From the NCBI GenBank assembly GCA_947363565.1, contig CANAPP010000010.1, forward strand, positions 1-64,000: a DNA stretch of 64,000 bases, given 5' to 3'. Origin of the DNA: an uncultured Lachnospiraceae bacterium. GTDB taxonomy: Bacteria; Bacillota; Clostridia; Lachnospirales; Lachnospiraceae. Shown here piece after piece: positions 6,509 through 14,381 of this stretch. The position numbers and the translations under genes were made by a program. The notes beneath the pieces were generated by a model. The model ran no database searches. It had not been told where the DNA came from and saw nothing but the letters and a program-made list of their open reading frames with translations. Positions within the stretch are counted from its first letter, which is position 1; every line of letters begins with the position of its first letter.

Positions 6509-8497
6509 ATGAAGAATTTTGATAAGTACGAGAGAGCTTATTTTATGCCGCCGGTGGTGACTTACGACTGGGTGAAGAAGGATTATATTGACAAACCGCC
6601 GATCTGGTGCAGCGTGGACCTTCGGGACGGGAATCAGGCGCTGATTGAGCCGATGAGCTTAGAGGAAAAGCTGGAGTTTTTCCAGATGCTTGTGGATATC
6701 GGGTTTAAGGAGATTGAGGTGGGATTTCCGGCGGCGTCGGAGACGGAGTACCAGTTTATGCGGACGCTTATTGAGAAGGATATGATTCCGGATGATGTGA
6801 CGGTGCAGGTGCTGACCCAGGCCAGGGAGCATATCATCAAGAAGACTTTTGAGGCGGTGAAGGGCGCGCCCCACGCGGTGGTGCATCTTTATAATTCTAC
6901 TTCCGTGGCGCAAAGAGAGCAGGTGTTTAAGAAGGAAAAGGATGAGATTAAGCGGATTGCGGTGGAGGGGGCAAAGCTCCTTCTGGAGCTTGCCAATGAG
7001 ACCGACGGGAATTTTACGTTCCAGTACAGTCCGGAGAGTTTTCCGGGCACGGAGGTTGACTACGCGGTGGAGGTGTGCAATGCGGTGCTGGACGTATGGC
7101 AGCCCACGGCGGACAATAAGGCGATTATCAACATCCCGACAACGGTTGAGAATGCCATGCCCCATGTGTTTGCCTGCCAGCTTGAGTATGTGCATAAGAA
7201 CTTAAAGTACAGGGATAATGTGATTCTCTGCCTCCATCCCCACAATGACCGGGGATGCGGCGTTGCCACGGCGGAGCTTGGCATATTGGCGGGGGCGGAC
7301 CGTATCGAGGGGACGCTGTTTGGAAATGGGGAGCGCACGGGCAATGTGGATATCGTGACCCTGGGCATGAACATGTTCTCCCACGGGGTTGACCCGGGGC
7401 TTGATTTCTCAGATATGCAGCATCTCAGAGAGACGTATGAGCGGCTTACGAGGATGGAGGTCAATCCCAGGCAGCCTTACGGCGGGGATTTGGTGTTCAC
7501 GGCATTTTCCGGCTCCCATCAGGATGCCATCGCCAAGGGGATGGCGTGGAGAGAGGAGAAAAAGTGCGCGACGTGGACGGTTCCTTATCTGCCCATTGAC
7601 CCCCAGGATGTGGGGCGGCGGTATGACTCTGATGTCATCCGCATCAACAGCCAGTCCGGCAAGGGCGGCGTAAACTATATCCTGAAACAGAGTTTTGGCA
7701 TCAACCTGCCGATGAAGATGCGGGAAGAGGTTGGGTATCTGGTGAAGGATGTATCGGATAAGGCGCACAAGGAGCTTAGCCCGGCGTGGGTTTATGAGAT
7801 ATTTACGGACAATTATGTGAATACCAAGCCGGTATTCTCTATTGACGAGTGCCATTTTAAGCAGGTGGACGGGATTACGGCGGAGGTTTCCATCAACCAC
7901 GGCGGGGAGAGCCGCACCATTACCGCCAACGGAAACGGGCGTCTGGACGCGGTGAGCAATGCCATTAAGCAGTATTTTAACATCAGCTACGAGCTGCGGT
8001 TCTATGAGGAACATTCGCTGACGAGAGGGTCTTCTTCTAAGGCGGTGGCTTATGTGGGAATCGTATTTAACGGCAAGGCGCGCTGGGGCGTAGGAATTGA
8101 CGCGGATATCATCAGCGCGTCCATCGAGGCTTTGATCGTGGCGGTGAATAAGATTGAGGAGATTGGCAGCGCGGATACTTGCAAGGATGCGCGGATGATT
8201 GAGATCATGAATTATATCCAGGCGAATTATATCGATATCACGCTGGATGACATTGCGGAGCATTTCTTCCTGTCTAAGCCTTATATTTCCAAGTATATTA
8301 AGGAAAAGTCGGGGATGACTTTCGGGGAGCTGGTGAAGAAAATCCGGATGAAGAAGGCGAAGGCGCTCCTTAAGAGCAGCAATATGACGGTGGAGAATAT
8401 CTCGTTGTCGGTGGGGTATCAGAATGTGGAACATTTTAACCGGCTGTTTAAGAAGGCGTATAATATGACGCCGATGCAGTTTCGGAATCAGAAGTAG
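6509..8497 (+). CDS. 2-isopropylmalate synthase fused to an AraC-type DNA-binding domain
   Basis: 662 aa from the ATG at 6509, chosen because AAGGAG abuts the in-frame ATG at 6500. Residues in the longer frame: the HMGL-like TIM barrel with DLRDGNQ (40-46), HPHND (246-250) and GNGERTGN (275-282) holds the metal and substrate sites of leucine-pathway IPMS, condensing 2-ketoisovalerate and acetyl-CoA. About 430-556 is a LeuA_dimer domain, which in known IPMS binds leucine. About 562-665 is a complete AraC pair of helix-turn-helix motifs (DDIAEHFFLSKPYISKYIK; ISLSVGYQNVEHFNRLFKK; TPMQFR). Ordinary IPMS of this type ends before the HTH. No leuBCD is adjacent. A leucine-sensing enzyme-regulator is inferred, not shown. 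Confidence 0.9.
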   Translation: MKNFDKYERAYFMPPVVTYDWVKKDYIDKPPIWCSVDLRDGNQALIEPMSLEEKLEFFQMLVDIGFKEIEVGFPAASETEYQFMRTLIEKDMIPDDVTVQVLTQAREHIIKKTFEAVKGAPHAVVHLYNSTSVAQREQVFKKEKDEIKRIAVEGAKLLLELANETDGNFTFQYSPESFPGTEVDYAVEVCNAVLDVWQPTADNKAIINIPTTVENAMPHVFACQLEYVHKNLKYRDNVILCLHPHNDRGCGVATAELGILAGADRIEGTLFGNGERTGNVDIVTLGMNMFSHGVDPGLDFSDMQHLRETYERLTRMEVNPRQPYGGDLVFTAFSGSHQDAIAKGMAWREEKKCATWTVPYLPIDPQDVGRRYDSDVIRINSQSGKGGVNYILKQSFGINLPMKMREEVGYLVKDVSDKAHKELSPAWVYEIFTDNYVNTKPVFSIDECHFKQVDGITAEVSINHGGESRTITANGNGRLDAVSNAIKQYFNISYELRFYEEHSLTRGSSSKAVAYVGIVFNGKARWGVGIDADIISASIEALIVAVNKIEEIGSADTCKDARMIEIMNYIQANYIDITLDDIAEHFFLSKPYISKYIKEKSGMTFGELVKKIRMKKAKALLKSSNMTVENISLSVGYQNVEHFNRLFKKAYNMTPMQFRNQK

Positions 8498-8511
8498 GAG
8501 TGCAAAGGAAC

Positions 8512-8694
8512 GCGGTTCCGTCAGCAAATATATCCCTCTCAAACGGGCCAACATGCAGATAAACTAACTGAATAACGGCTGCTAAGACGTTCGGGAATGC
8601 CCTCACGCCTAAGCAGCCGTAATCAGTGGATTTCATCTGCATGAAAAAATGTCCCTTGATTGTTTGAGAGGGATATATTTGCTGACGGAACCGC
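8512..8694. repeat. 183-nt nested palindromic element
   Basis: Arms of 33 nt (8512-8544 and 8662-8694) are perfect reverse complements. Inside lie a 9-bp pair (8552-8560 with 8635-8643), another 9-bp pair (8575-8583 with 8612-8620), and a small CGT-TC-GGG / CCC-TC-ACG hairpin around AATG (8588-8607). The element folds as one long interrupted hairpin. It starts 15 nt after the leuA-araC stop. It has no coding capacity and no T-tract. It resembles a MITE or REP-like element; a large structured RNA is the alternative. No target-site duplication was recognised. Confidence 0.8.
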
Positions 8695-8761
8695 TGTGCC
8701 TTGGAGAGCGTAAGGGTGTGGGGAGGGGGAGAAAGCGCTGTTTTTGGAGGGCGGAGGAGAT

Positions 8762-8806
8762 ATGCAACTATTATTAGTTGCATATTATTTTATATGTTGA
8801 TATAAT
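8762..8806 (+). promoter_or_regulatory. hicAB promoter with palindromic operator
   Basis: The promoter is TTGCAT (8778-8783), 17 nt, TATAAT (8801-8806). The perfect inverted repeat ATGCAACTA-TTAT-TAGTTGCAT (8762-8783) overlaps the -35 box. This is the layout expected for autorepression by a HicB-type antitoxin. Confidence 0.8.
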
Positions 8807-8824
8807 ATAAAAAAGAGGTATGAT

Positions 8825-9013
8825 ATGAGTAAGAGGGAAAAACTAATGGAAGATTATTAATTGAAACAAGGCTGAACTGCTTCTGGAGTGAAATTTGTGA
8901 AAGATGGAAGTAATGAAGTGATAAATTTTCATAAGCCGCATCCAAATGGGATACTAAAGAGATATGTACTGGATCAGGTGACAGAGAAATTAAGAAAGGA
9001 TGGTGTGTTATGA
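8825..9013 (+). pseudogene. hicA-like toxin pseudogene with two in-frame stops
   Basis: One continuous frame from ATG 8825 to TGA 9011-9013 reads as a small HicA/YcfA-like toxin of 62 codons, but codon 12 is TAA (8858-8860) and codon 17 is TGA (8873-8875). The TGA lies where HicA proteins have a Gly-Trp, so it looks like a TGG-to-TGA change. The C-terminal part keeps the family features: KFVKDGSNEVINF, then the catalytic-type HKPHP and a final helix. The frame overlaps the antitoxin start in an ATGA junction, as expected for an ancestral operon. The toxin is very probably not made. Family assignment is inferred from pattern and position. Confidence 0.7.
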
Positions 9014-9342
9014 GCGATTTGCTATCTTATAAGAAATACAACGGTACAGTTGAGTATTCTAAAGAGGATTGCTGTCTTTTTGGCAAAGTGGCTGGAATAA
9101 AATCTCTGCTGTCCTATGAGGGGAATTCCGTACAAGAATTAGAGCAGGATTTCCAGAATGTGATTGATGAATATCTTGCAGATTGTAAAGAAAGGAATAT
9201 AGAGCCTGAGAAACCTTACAAAGGAACATTTAATGTCAGGATAAATCCGGAACTTCACCGGACGATTGCTATATATGCAATGGAACACGGAAAGAGTTTG
9301 AATGCAGCTGTTGAGGAGGCTATTGGGAAAATGGTCGGATGA
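9010..9342 (+). CDS. hicB: HicB family antitoxin, toxin partner inactivated
   Basis: 110 aa. The N-terminal HicB fold (about residues 1-65) includes a degraded-RNase-H-like pattern with GKVAGIKSLLSYEG. The C-terminal ribbon-helix-helix DNA-binding domain (about 72-110) contains FNVRINPELHRTIAIYAMEHGKSLN-type spacing. It would bind the palindromic operator upstream and neutralise HicA. It starts at the ATGA overlap with the broken hicA frame, and the intact promoter and operator suggest that it is still expressed. It may be a recent orphan, or may protect against a HicA elsewhere. Confidence 0.85.
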   Translation: MSDLLSYKKYNGTVEYSKEDCCLFGKVAGIKSLLSYEGNSVQELEQDFQNVIDEYLADCKERNIEPEKPYKGTFNVRINPELHRTIAIYAMEHGKSLNAAVEEAIGKMVG

Positions 9343-9389
9343 TTGGAGAAAAGGTCTTGTGGCAGACAGGTTTGATGGAGTGATAGCAA

Positions 9390-10967
9390 ATGAAGACGGA
9401 TTATAAGGACAAGGGCCTCTCCCTTTTGCGGAAAGGCCAAAAAGGGGTGGTACATGCCATATTCAGCCGGTTTGGGCTGACGCTGGCGCTGCTGATTGTG
9501 CATGTACTGATTCTGTTTAGCGTGTTCCAGCGGTTTGGGGATTTCCTCTTGCATTTTTACGGGCTGCTGGTGCTGTTCATGTTTGGGATGGTCATTTACC
9601 TTTTGAACAGCAGGATGAACCCGACGGCGAAGATTACATGGCTGATTGTGATTTCTATATTGCCTTTGTTCGGGGTGCTATTGTATCTGTACACCCAGAG
9701 CGATATCGGGCATCGGGCGTTAAAAAAGCGCATTGACCGGATCGTGGCAGACACGCAGGACAGCGTCCGGCAGCGGTCAGGGGTGCTTGAGGAACTTGCC
9801 GGGGAAAATCCGGGGGCGGCGTCTTTAGCGCGCTACATGCGAAGGAGCGGGTGCCATCCGGTGTTTAAAAATACGGCGGTCACTTATTTTCCGCTGGGGG
9901 AAGATAAGTTTGAGGCGATGCTTAAGGAGCTTGAGAAGGCGGAGCATTTTATCTTTATGGAGTATTTTATCGTGGACGAGGGCGTGATGTGGGGCAGGAT
10001 TTTAGAAATCCTGGCGAAGAAGGCGGCCCAGGGCGTGGATGTGCGGGTAATGTATGACGGCACCTGCGAGTTTGCCCTGCTGCCCCGGGATTATCCGCGG
10101 CGGCTTGGGAAACTTGGCATCCGGTGCAAGGTGTTTGCCCCGGTGTCTCCGTTTGTGTCCACCTGCTATAATTACCGTGACCACCGGAAGATACTGGTGA
10201 TTGACGGGCATACGGCGTTTAACGGGGGCGTGAACCTTGCGGATGAGTATATTAACCGGAAGGAAAAGTACGGCCACTGGAAGGATGCTGCCGTTATGCT
10301 CAAAGGCGATGCGGTGAGGAGCTTTACGCTGATGTTCCTGCAGATGTGGGGAATCAGCGAGCGGGCGGAGGAGTACGCCCGGTTTTTGTCTTTCGACCCG
10401 CATCCGGTGAAGGAGGCGAAGGGGTATGTGATTCCCTACGGGGACTGCCCGCTGGACGGGGAGAAGGTGGGGGAGCGGGTGTATATGGACATCCTGAACC
10501 GGTCGCTGTCCTATGTACATATTATGACGCCTTACCTGATTCTGGACGGTGAGATGGAGACGGCGCTTAAGTTCGCGGCGGAGCGGGGCGTTGACGTGAC
10601 GCTTATCCTGCCGGGGATTCCGGACAAGGCGGTGCCTTATGCGCTGGCAAAGACCCACTACATACCGCTTTTGGAATCCGGAGTGAAAATCTATGAGTAC
10701 ACGCCGGGGTTCGTCCATGCCAAGGTGTTTTTGAGCGACGATGCAGAGGCTGTGGTGGGAACGATTAATCTGGACTACCGGAGCCTTTACCATCATTTTG
10801 AGTGCGCTACTTATATGTACGGCGTGGACTGTATCCGGGATATGGAGGAGGATTTCCAGGATACCCTTTTGAAATGCAGGAGGGTTACGCCGGAGACTGC
10901 CCGCAGGGAGAAGTGGACGGTGAAACTTACCGGGCGGCTGATGAAGGCGATTGCGCCGCTGATGTAA
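9390..10967 (+). CDS. cls: cardiolipin synthase (PLD family)
   Basis: 525 aa. Two or three N-terminal membrane segments (within about residues 25-110) precede two phospholipase-D catalytic motifs. The first is HRKILVIDGHTAFNGG and the second is HAKVFLSDDAEAVVGTIN; each keeps H-x-K-x4-D and G-(G/T)-x-N. The enzyme joins two phosphatidylglycerols into cardiolipin at the inner face of the membrane. The length fits bacterial Cls. It follows hicB by 47 nt on the same strand. Its 3' end overlaps the convergent merR gene by 41 bp. Confidence 0.92.
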   Translation: MKTDYKDKGLSLLRKGQKGVVHAIFSRFGLTLALLIVHVLILFSVFQRFGDFLLHFYGLLVLFMFGMVIYLLNSRMNPTAKITWLIVISILPLFGVLLYLYTQSDIGHRALKKRIDRIVADTQDSVRQRSGVLEELAGENPGAASLARYMRRSGCHPVFKNTAVTYFPLGEDKFEAMLKELEKAEHFIFMEYFIVDEGVMWGRILEILAKKAAQGVDVRVMYDGTCEFALLPRDYPRRLGKLGIRCKVFAPVSPFVSTCYNYRDHRKILVIDGHTAFNGGVNLADEYINRKEKYGHWKDAAVMLKGDAVRSFTLMFLQMWGISERAEEYARFLSFDPHPVKEAKGYVIPYGDCPLDGEKVGERVYMDILNRSLSYVHIMTPYLILDGEMETALKFAAERGVDVTLILPGIPDKAVPYALAKTHYIPLLESGVKIYEYTPGFVHAKVFLSDDAEAVVGTINLDYRSLYHHFECATYMYGVDCIRDMEEDFQDTLLKCRRVTPETARREKWTVKLTGRLMKAIAPLM

Positions 10968-11787
10968 GGACGGGTATCTCAATTTGTACGATATAGTCTT
11001 CAATCCGCTCCGCCACGGTCTCATTGAGCCCTTTCTCGTAGGAATATCCGGTGAGGGTCAGGCCGCGGGCTTTGGTGTAAGCGAGGATTTCCCGGTACTT
11101 TTCCGGGAGGGCGCTTAAATCTCCTTTGTGGAAGGCTCTTATATATGTTCCGCCGGGCTGTATGTGCAGCCCGTATTTTTGCGTGAGGAAGGGAATCTCG
11201 ATAAACAGCTTTGTGTAACTGTCGAAGGAGCCGTTTTGCAGGCTTTCCACGGGCAGCATGGAGCCGTAGGAGGCGTCGTGGAGGCGGCCTAAGCGGCAGC
11301 GGGCTGTCTCGGCGGTGATGAGTTCTACTTCTTTTTCGAAGGTGGTGTCTTCGTCGATGTCTACCGTTACCAGGCATCGTTCTTCTTTTTCTATGACCGT
11401 AATCTTGGACAAGTCCATGGTCAGCAGGGTGACCATATTCTGGTGCTGGGCGCAGAGGTTTTTTCGGATGGCCTGAAGGTGGAGGAGCTGTGCGTCTAAG
11501 TCTTTGATCTTTTCTTCCAGCAGGCTTTTCAGGCTCTCTGCGGAGCGCATCTTTATAAATTCCTGTATCTCCGGGAGAGATACGTTAAGCTCCCGGAGCA
11601 GCAGGATGGTCTCTAAGAGGGGGCTTTGGCGGTAGCTGTAATAGCGGTAGCCGTTTTCGGGATTTGCGGCGGCGGGTTTGAAAAGACCAATCTCGTCGTA
11701 CCACATCAATGTCTTCTTGTTGACGCCGTGGAGGGCGGCAAATTGCCCGATGGTGAGTAATTTTTCTTTTTTATCTGTATTTTCCAT
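10927..11787 (-). CDS. MerR family regulator with GyrI-like effector domain
   Basis: 286 aa. The N-terminal winged helix has the MerR pattern LTIGQFAALHGVNKKTLMWYD (split at about residues 11-31) followed by IGLFKP and NGYRYYSY. A dimer coiled coil (about 80-125) leads into a GyrI/BmrR-like multidrug-binding domain (about 130-275). It is divergent from a MATE exporter and the intervening promoter has the 19-bp spacer that MerR activators remodel, so drug-induced activation of the exporter is the natural reading. Its 3' end overlaps cls by 41 bp on the other strand. Confidence 0.9.
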   Translation of the reverse strand: MENTDKKEKLLTIGQFAALHGVNKKTLMWYDEIGLFKPAAANPENGYRYYSYRQSPLLETILLLRELNVSLPEIQEFIKMRSAESLKSLLEEKIKDLDAQLLHLQAIRKNLCAQHQNMVTLLTMDLSKITVIEKEERCLVTVDIDEDTTFEKEVELITAETARCRLGRLHDASYGSMLPVESLQNGSFDSYTKLFIEIPFLTQKYGLHIQPGGTYIRAFHKGDLSALPEKYREILAYTKARGLTLTGYSYEKGLNETVAERIEDYIVQIEIPVLTSAAQSPSSAAR

Positions 11788-11799
11788 AATAATTTCTCC

Positions 11800-11830
11800 T
11801 TGACTGTACAGTTACTGTACGGTTTATCAT
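11800..11830 (+). promoter_or_regulatory. MerR-type promoter/operator of the first MATE gene
   Basis: TTGACT (11800-11805) and TATCAT (11825-11830) are 19 bp apart, too long for normal sigma-A contact. The spacer carries the dyad GTACAG-TTA-CTGTAC (11806-11820). This is the classic site where MerR-family proteins untwist DNA to activate. Adjacent MerR is divergent, so one site can control both genes. Confidence 0.88.
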
Positions 11831-11867
11831 ACACTTATATCCGTTATACTACATGCGGATGTCAAAT

Positions 11868-11910
11868 GCAACAGGCAATTGCGAAACTTAAGTTTGCCAG
11901 CGCCTGTCGC
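11868..11910 (+). other. leader hairpin upstream of the first MATE gene
   Basis: GCAACAGGC (11868-11876) pairs with GCCTGTCGC (11902-11910) with one mismatch. Between them sits the palindrome AAACTTAAGTTT. The hairpin ends 12 nt before the ribosome site and could affect translation; it matches no riboswitch known to me. Confidence 0.35.
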
Positions 11911-11931
11911 AAGGTGAAAAGGAGAAAAATC

Positions 11932-13263
11932 ATGGAAAACCAGAATGTGTATGCAAAGCCTGTAACGTTTCATAATATCCTGAAATTTGCCGTTCCGACT
12001 ATTGCCATGACGGTATTTATGTCGTTTTACTCGATGGTTGACGGATTGTTTGTGTCGAACTTGATTGGCACGAAGGCATTGTCGGCGGTCAATCTGACTG
12101 CGCCCCTGATCCAGTTTGTGACGGCTGTCTCTACGATGCTTGCCGCCGGGGGCAGCGCGGTGATCATGAAAAAGATGGGGGAGGGGAAAGAGCGGGAGGC
12201 CAGAGAGGATTTTACGTTTCTGATCCTGGTAAATGCTGCGGTGGGGCTTGCTATGTGCGCCCTCGGGTACGGGGTGATGGATCAGGTGTTTGCTGTCTTT
12301 GGGCTGTCTCCTGACGTGTCGGGATATTGCAGGGAATATTTGAGCCGCTACCTTTTGTTTACGGTTCCAATTCTTTTGATGAATAATTTTTCCCTCTATA
12401 TGATTGGGAGCGGGAGGGCATCCCTTTCTTTTGTCTGCTCTGTGGCGGGCGGGGTGCTGAATATGGCGCTTGACTATCTGTTTCTCGGCGTGTTCCATAT
12501 GGGAATCGGCGGCGCGGCGGTGGCGACGGGGCTTGGGTATTCGGTGACTGCTGTTGCGGGGGTTCTTGTGTTTTGTAAGGAGAGCAGCTTTTTGCATTTT
12601 GTGAGGCCGGCGTTTCGCCCGAAGGTGCTTATCTTAGCTGCGTCCAACGGGAGCTCTGAGATGGCGGGGGCGCTTGTCACGGGAATCGTTACGCTGGTGT
12701 TTAACTGGATGATGCTTAAAGTGGCGGGGGAGGAAGGAGTCGCCGCGGTGACGATTATCATGTATGTGCTGATGTTCGCAAGCTCCCTGTATACGGGATA
12801 CTCCTACGGGGTCGCGCCTATGCTGAGTTTTTACTTTGGGGAGGGAAATGCGGATAAGCTTAAGAAGGTGGTGGCTGTGAGCCTTAAAGTGATTGCTGCC
12901 ATCTCTCTTTTGACTGCGGCGGCATCTTTTGCATTTACGGAGCCTATGGTGGCGGTTTTTGCAAGGCCGGGTAATCCGGTGTATGCCCTTGCGGTGACGG
13001 GAAATAAAATCTGTACGGCGGCGCTTTTGTTTATCGGGTTTAATATATTTGGCAGCGGGATGTTTACGGCGCTGTCAAATGGGGGCGTGTCGGCGCTCCT
13101 TGCGTTTTCCAGGTCTTTTGTGTTCATGCTGGCGATGCTTATCCTGCTGCCCCTTCTTCTGGGGGTAAATGGAATCTGGCTTGCCACGCCTGCGGCGGAG
13201 TTCCTTTCATTTGTCTTGTCGGGGTGTCTGTTCTTTAAATATAGGAAGAGATATGGGTATTGA
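11932..13263 (+). CDS. MATE family efflux transporter (MerR-controlled)
   Basis: 443 aa from the ATG at 11932, set by AAAAGGAG nearby and by the promoter lying inside the longer open frame. It is a polytopic membrane protein with two pseudo-symmetric halves typical of MatE domains; the N-terminal half has SMVDGLFVSNLIGTKALSA-type spacing. MATE proteins export cationic drugs or metabolites against Na+ or H+ influx. The divergent MerR/GyrI-type regulator supports a multidrug role. The 3' end overlaps the convergent hydrolase gene by 29 bp. Substrate unknown. Confidence 0.9.
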   Translation: MENQNVYAKPVTFHNILKFAVPTIAMTVFMSFYSMVDGLFVSNLIGTKALSAVNLTAPLIQFVTAVSTMLAAGGSAVIMKKMGEGKEREAREDFTFLILVNAAVGLAMCALGYGVMDQVFAVFGLSPDVSGYCREYLSRYLLFTVPILLMNNFSLYMIGSGRASLSFVCSVAGGVLNMALDYLFLGVFHMGIGGAAVATGLGYSVTAVAGVLVFCKESSFLHFVRPAFRPKVLILAASNGSSEMAGALVTGIVTLVFNWMMLKVAGEEGVAAVTIIMYVLMFASSLYTGYSYGVAPMLSFYFGEGNADKLKKVVAVSLKVIAAISLLTAAASFAFTEPMVAVFARPGNPVYALAVTGNKICTAALLFIGFNIFGSGMFTALSNGGVSALLAFSRSFVFMLAMLILLPLLLGVNGIWLATPAAEFLSFVLSGCLFFKYRKRYGY

Positions 13264-14008
13264 TTTCTTTTTGTACTTGTTTTGGGTTGTCTAAGTTCGT
13301 TCCATGATGGGCGTTTTTTATCGTGACCAGACGGGAGCCGGGAATCGCGCGGCGGATGAAATCCTGCTGATGTCTGGTCAGGCTGTCGCGGTCACCGATG
13401 AGGATTAAAGTGGGGCATTTGATCCGGGAGAGTAAGGGGCGGCTCTCCATGCTGGTGACGGCTTTCCATGTCCGGTTGAAACTGCTGTGATCCATGGAGC
13501 CGACGGTTTTTTTGATATATGCTCTTGTCTCTTTCGTGTTTCCTAAAAATGTGCCGAGGCACCAGGCAGTCCATGACATGGGCATGAGCTTTAAGGACAG
13601 GCGGTTGATGGGAACGCAGATGCGCTCGTATAAGTTGAACCGGTTGGTGCAGGGGGTTCCGATAAGGATAAGGGAGGAGACTATTTTTGGTGCGTGTGCC
13701 GCTAATTGCAACGCCACATGCCCGCCCATGGACAGCCCGCAGACGGCGGCGCTCTCGATGTGAAGATACTTTAATAAGGCGTATGCGTCCTGCCAGAAGA
13801 TGTCCGGCGAGACGTCTCCCGGCGGGAGGGTGGAGCGTCCATGCCCCCGCGCATCCAGGGTGATGACGCGGTATGACTTGGAGAAATGTTTTACTTCCCG
13901 GTTCCACTGGCGCATGTCTAAGGAGGCGCCGTGAAGGAAGAGGAGGGCTTTGCCCTGACCGTGGTCTTCGTAGTAAAGGTTGGCGTTCTGGTGTTTGAAA
14001 TATGGCAT
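13235..14008 (-). CDS. alpha/beta hydrolase
   Basis: 257 aa. The fold opens with the HG oxyanion motif (FLHGASLD), has the nucleophile elbow GLSMGG (serine about residue 94), a late acid in LIGDRDSLT and a histidine in NAHHGTN, so the catalytic triad is complete. AAGGAGGA precedes the ATG. The protein lacks a signal peptide and acts in the cytoplasm. It has its own consensus promoter. Substrate class (ester, lactone, peroxidase-like) cannot be told from sequence. Convergent with and overlapping the MATE gene. Confidence 0.88.
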   Translation of the reverse strand: MPYFKHQNANLYYEDHGQGKALLFLHGASLDMRQWNREVKHFSKSYRVITLDARGHGRSTLPPGDVSPDIFWQDAYALLKYLHIESAAVCGLSMGGHVALQLAAHAPKIVSSLILIGTPCTNRFNLYERICVPINRLSLKLMPMSWTAWCLGTFLGNTKETRAYIKKTVGSMDHSSFNRTWKAVTSMESRPLLSRIKCPTLILIGDRDSLTRHQQDFIRRAIPGSRLVTIKNAHHGTNLDNPKQVQKEINTHISSYI

Positions 14009-14067
14009 GGGGGTGTCCTCCTTTTTCGCGGCGGGATATTTGTTATTGGGATGTTTTGCATAATTAG

Positions 14068-14096
14068 ATTATAGTCTGTCTGGTAATCTTAGTCAA
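14068..14096 (-). promoter_or_regulatory. sigma-A promoter of the alpha/beta hydrolase gene
   Basis: On the reverse strand TTGACT (14096-14091), 17 nt, TATAAT (14073-14068). The region also contains the inverted repeat AGTCTGTC (14073-14080) / GACAGACT (14099-14106), which spans the promoter and may be an operator. Confidence 0.8.
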
Positions 14097-14118
14097 TTGA
14101 CAGACTGCATAAAGAAAC

Positions 14119-14172
14119 GGAGCCGGCGATTGACAAGGGGCTGATCACTGATCAGATCACAGGCCTGGCTCC
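14119..14172. other. structured intergenic segment of unknown role
   Basis: GGAGCC (14119-14124) pairs with GGCTCC (14167-14172), enclosing the perfect inverted repeat CTGATCA-C-TGATCAG (14141-14155). There is no T-run. The rest of this 373-bp spacer holds the hydrolase promoter and a short remnant frame. Confidence 0.35.
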
Positions 14173-14241
14173 ATTTCAGTCATATGAAAGGATTTTGCAT
14201 ACTTAATGCTCAGTTATAAAAATGTTGAGCGGGTGTAAAAT

Positions 14242-14373
14242 ATGTCCTATAATGTCTTTAAAGACAGGATTACGGTTTATCATTTTGCGGGTGATACGAT
14301 AGAAGAGTATTCTTTTGGCGATGAGGTGCCGGTTGGGATATATGAAGGGTTTACGGTAAGGGCATCGGAATAG
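14242..14373 (+). pseudogene. short frame resembling the C-terminus of a Uma2-type protein
   Basis: A 43-codon frame ends 8 nt before the AraC gene. Its pattern (ITVYHF, then EEYSFGDEVPVGIYEGF) resembles the end of Uma2/DUF820 family proteins, where a conserved strand is followed by a V-P-x-G-I-Y turn. If so the rest of the gene is gone. No good ribosome site is seen. It could instead be a small unrelated protein or chance. Confidence 0.35.
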
Positions 14374-14381
14374 GGGGTTCC

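Noticed and set aside
7409-8554. Long antisense frame of 381 codons opposite leuA-araC
   Set aside because: It is the mirror of a GC-rich coding frame, is rich in Arg/His/Leu with no domain, and has no ribosome site.
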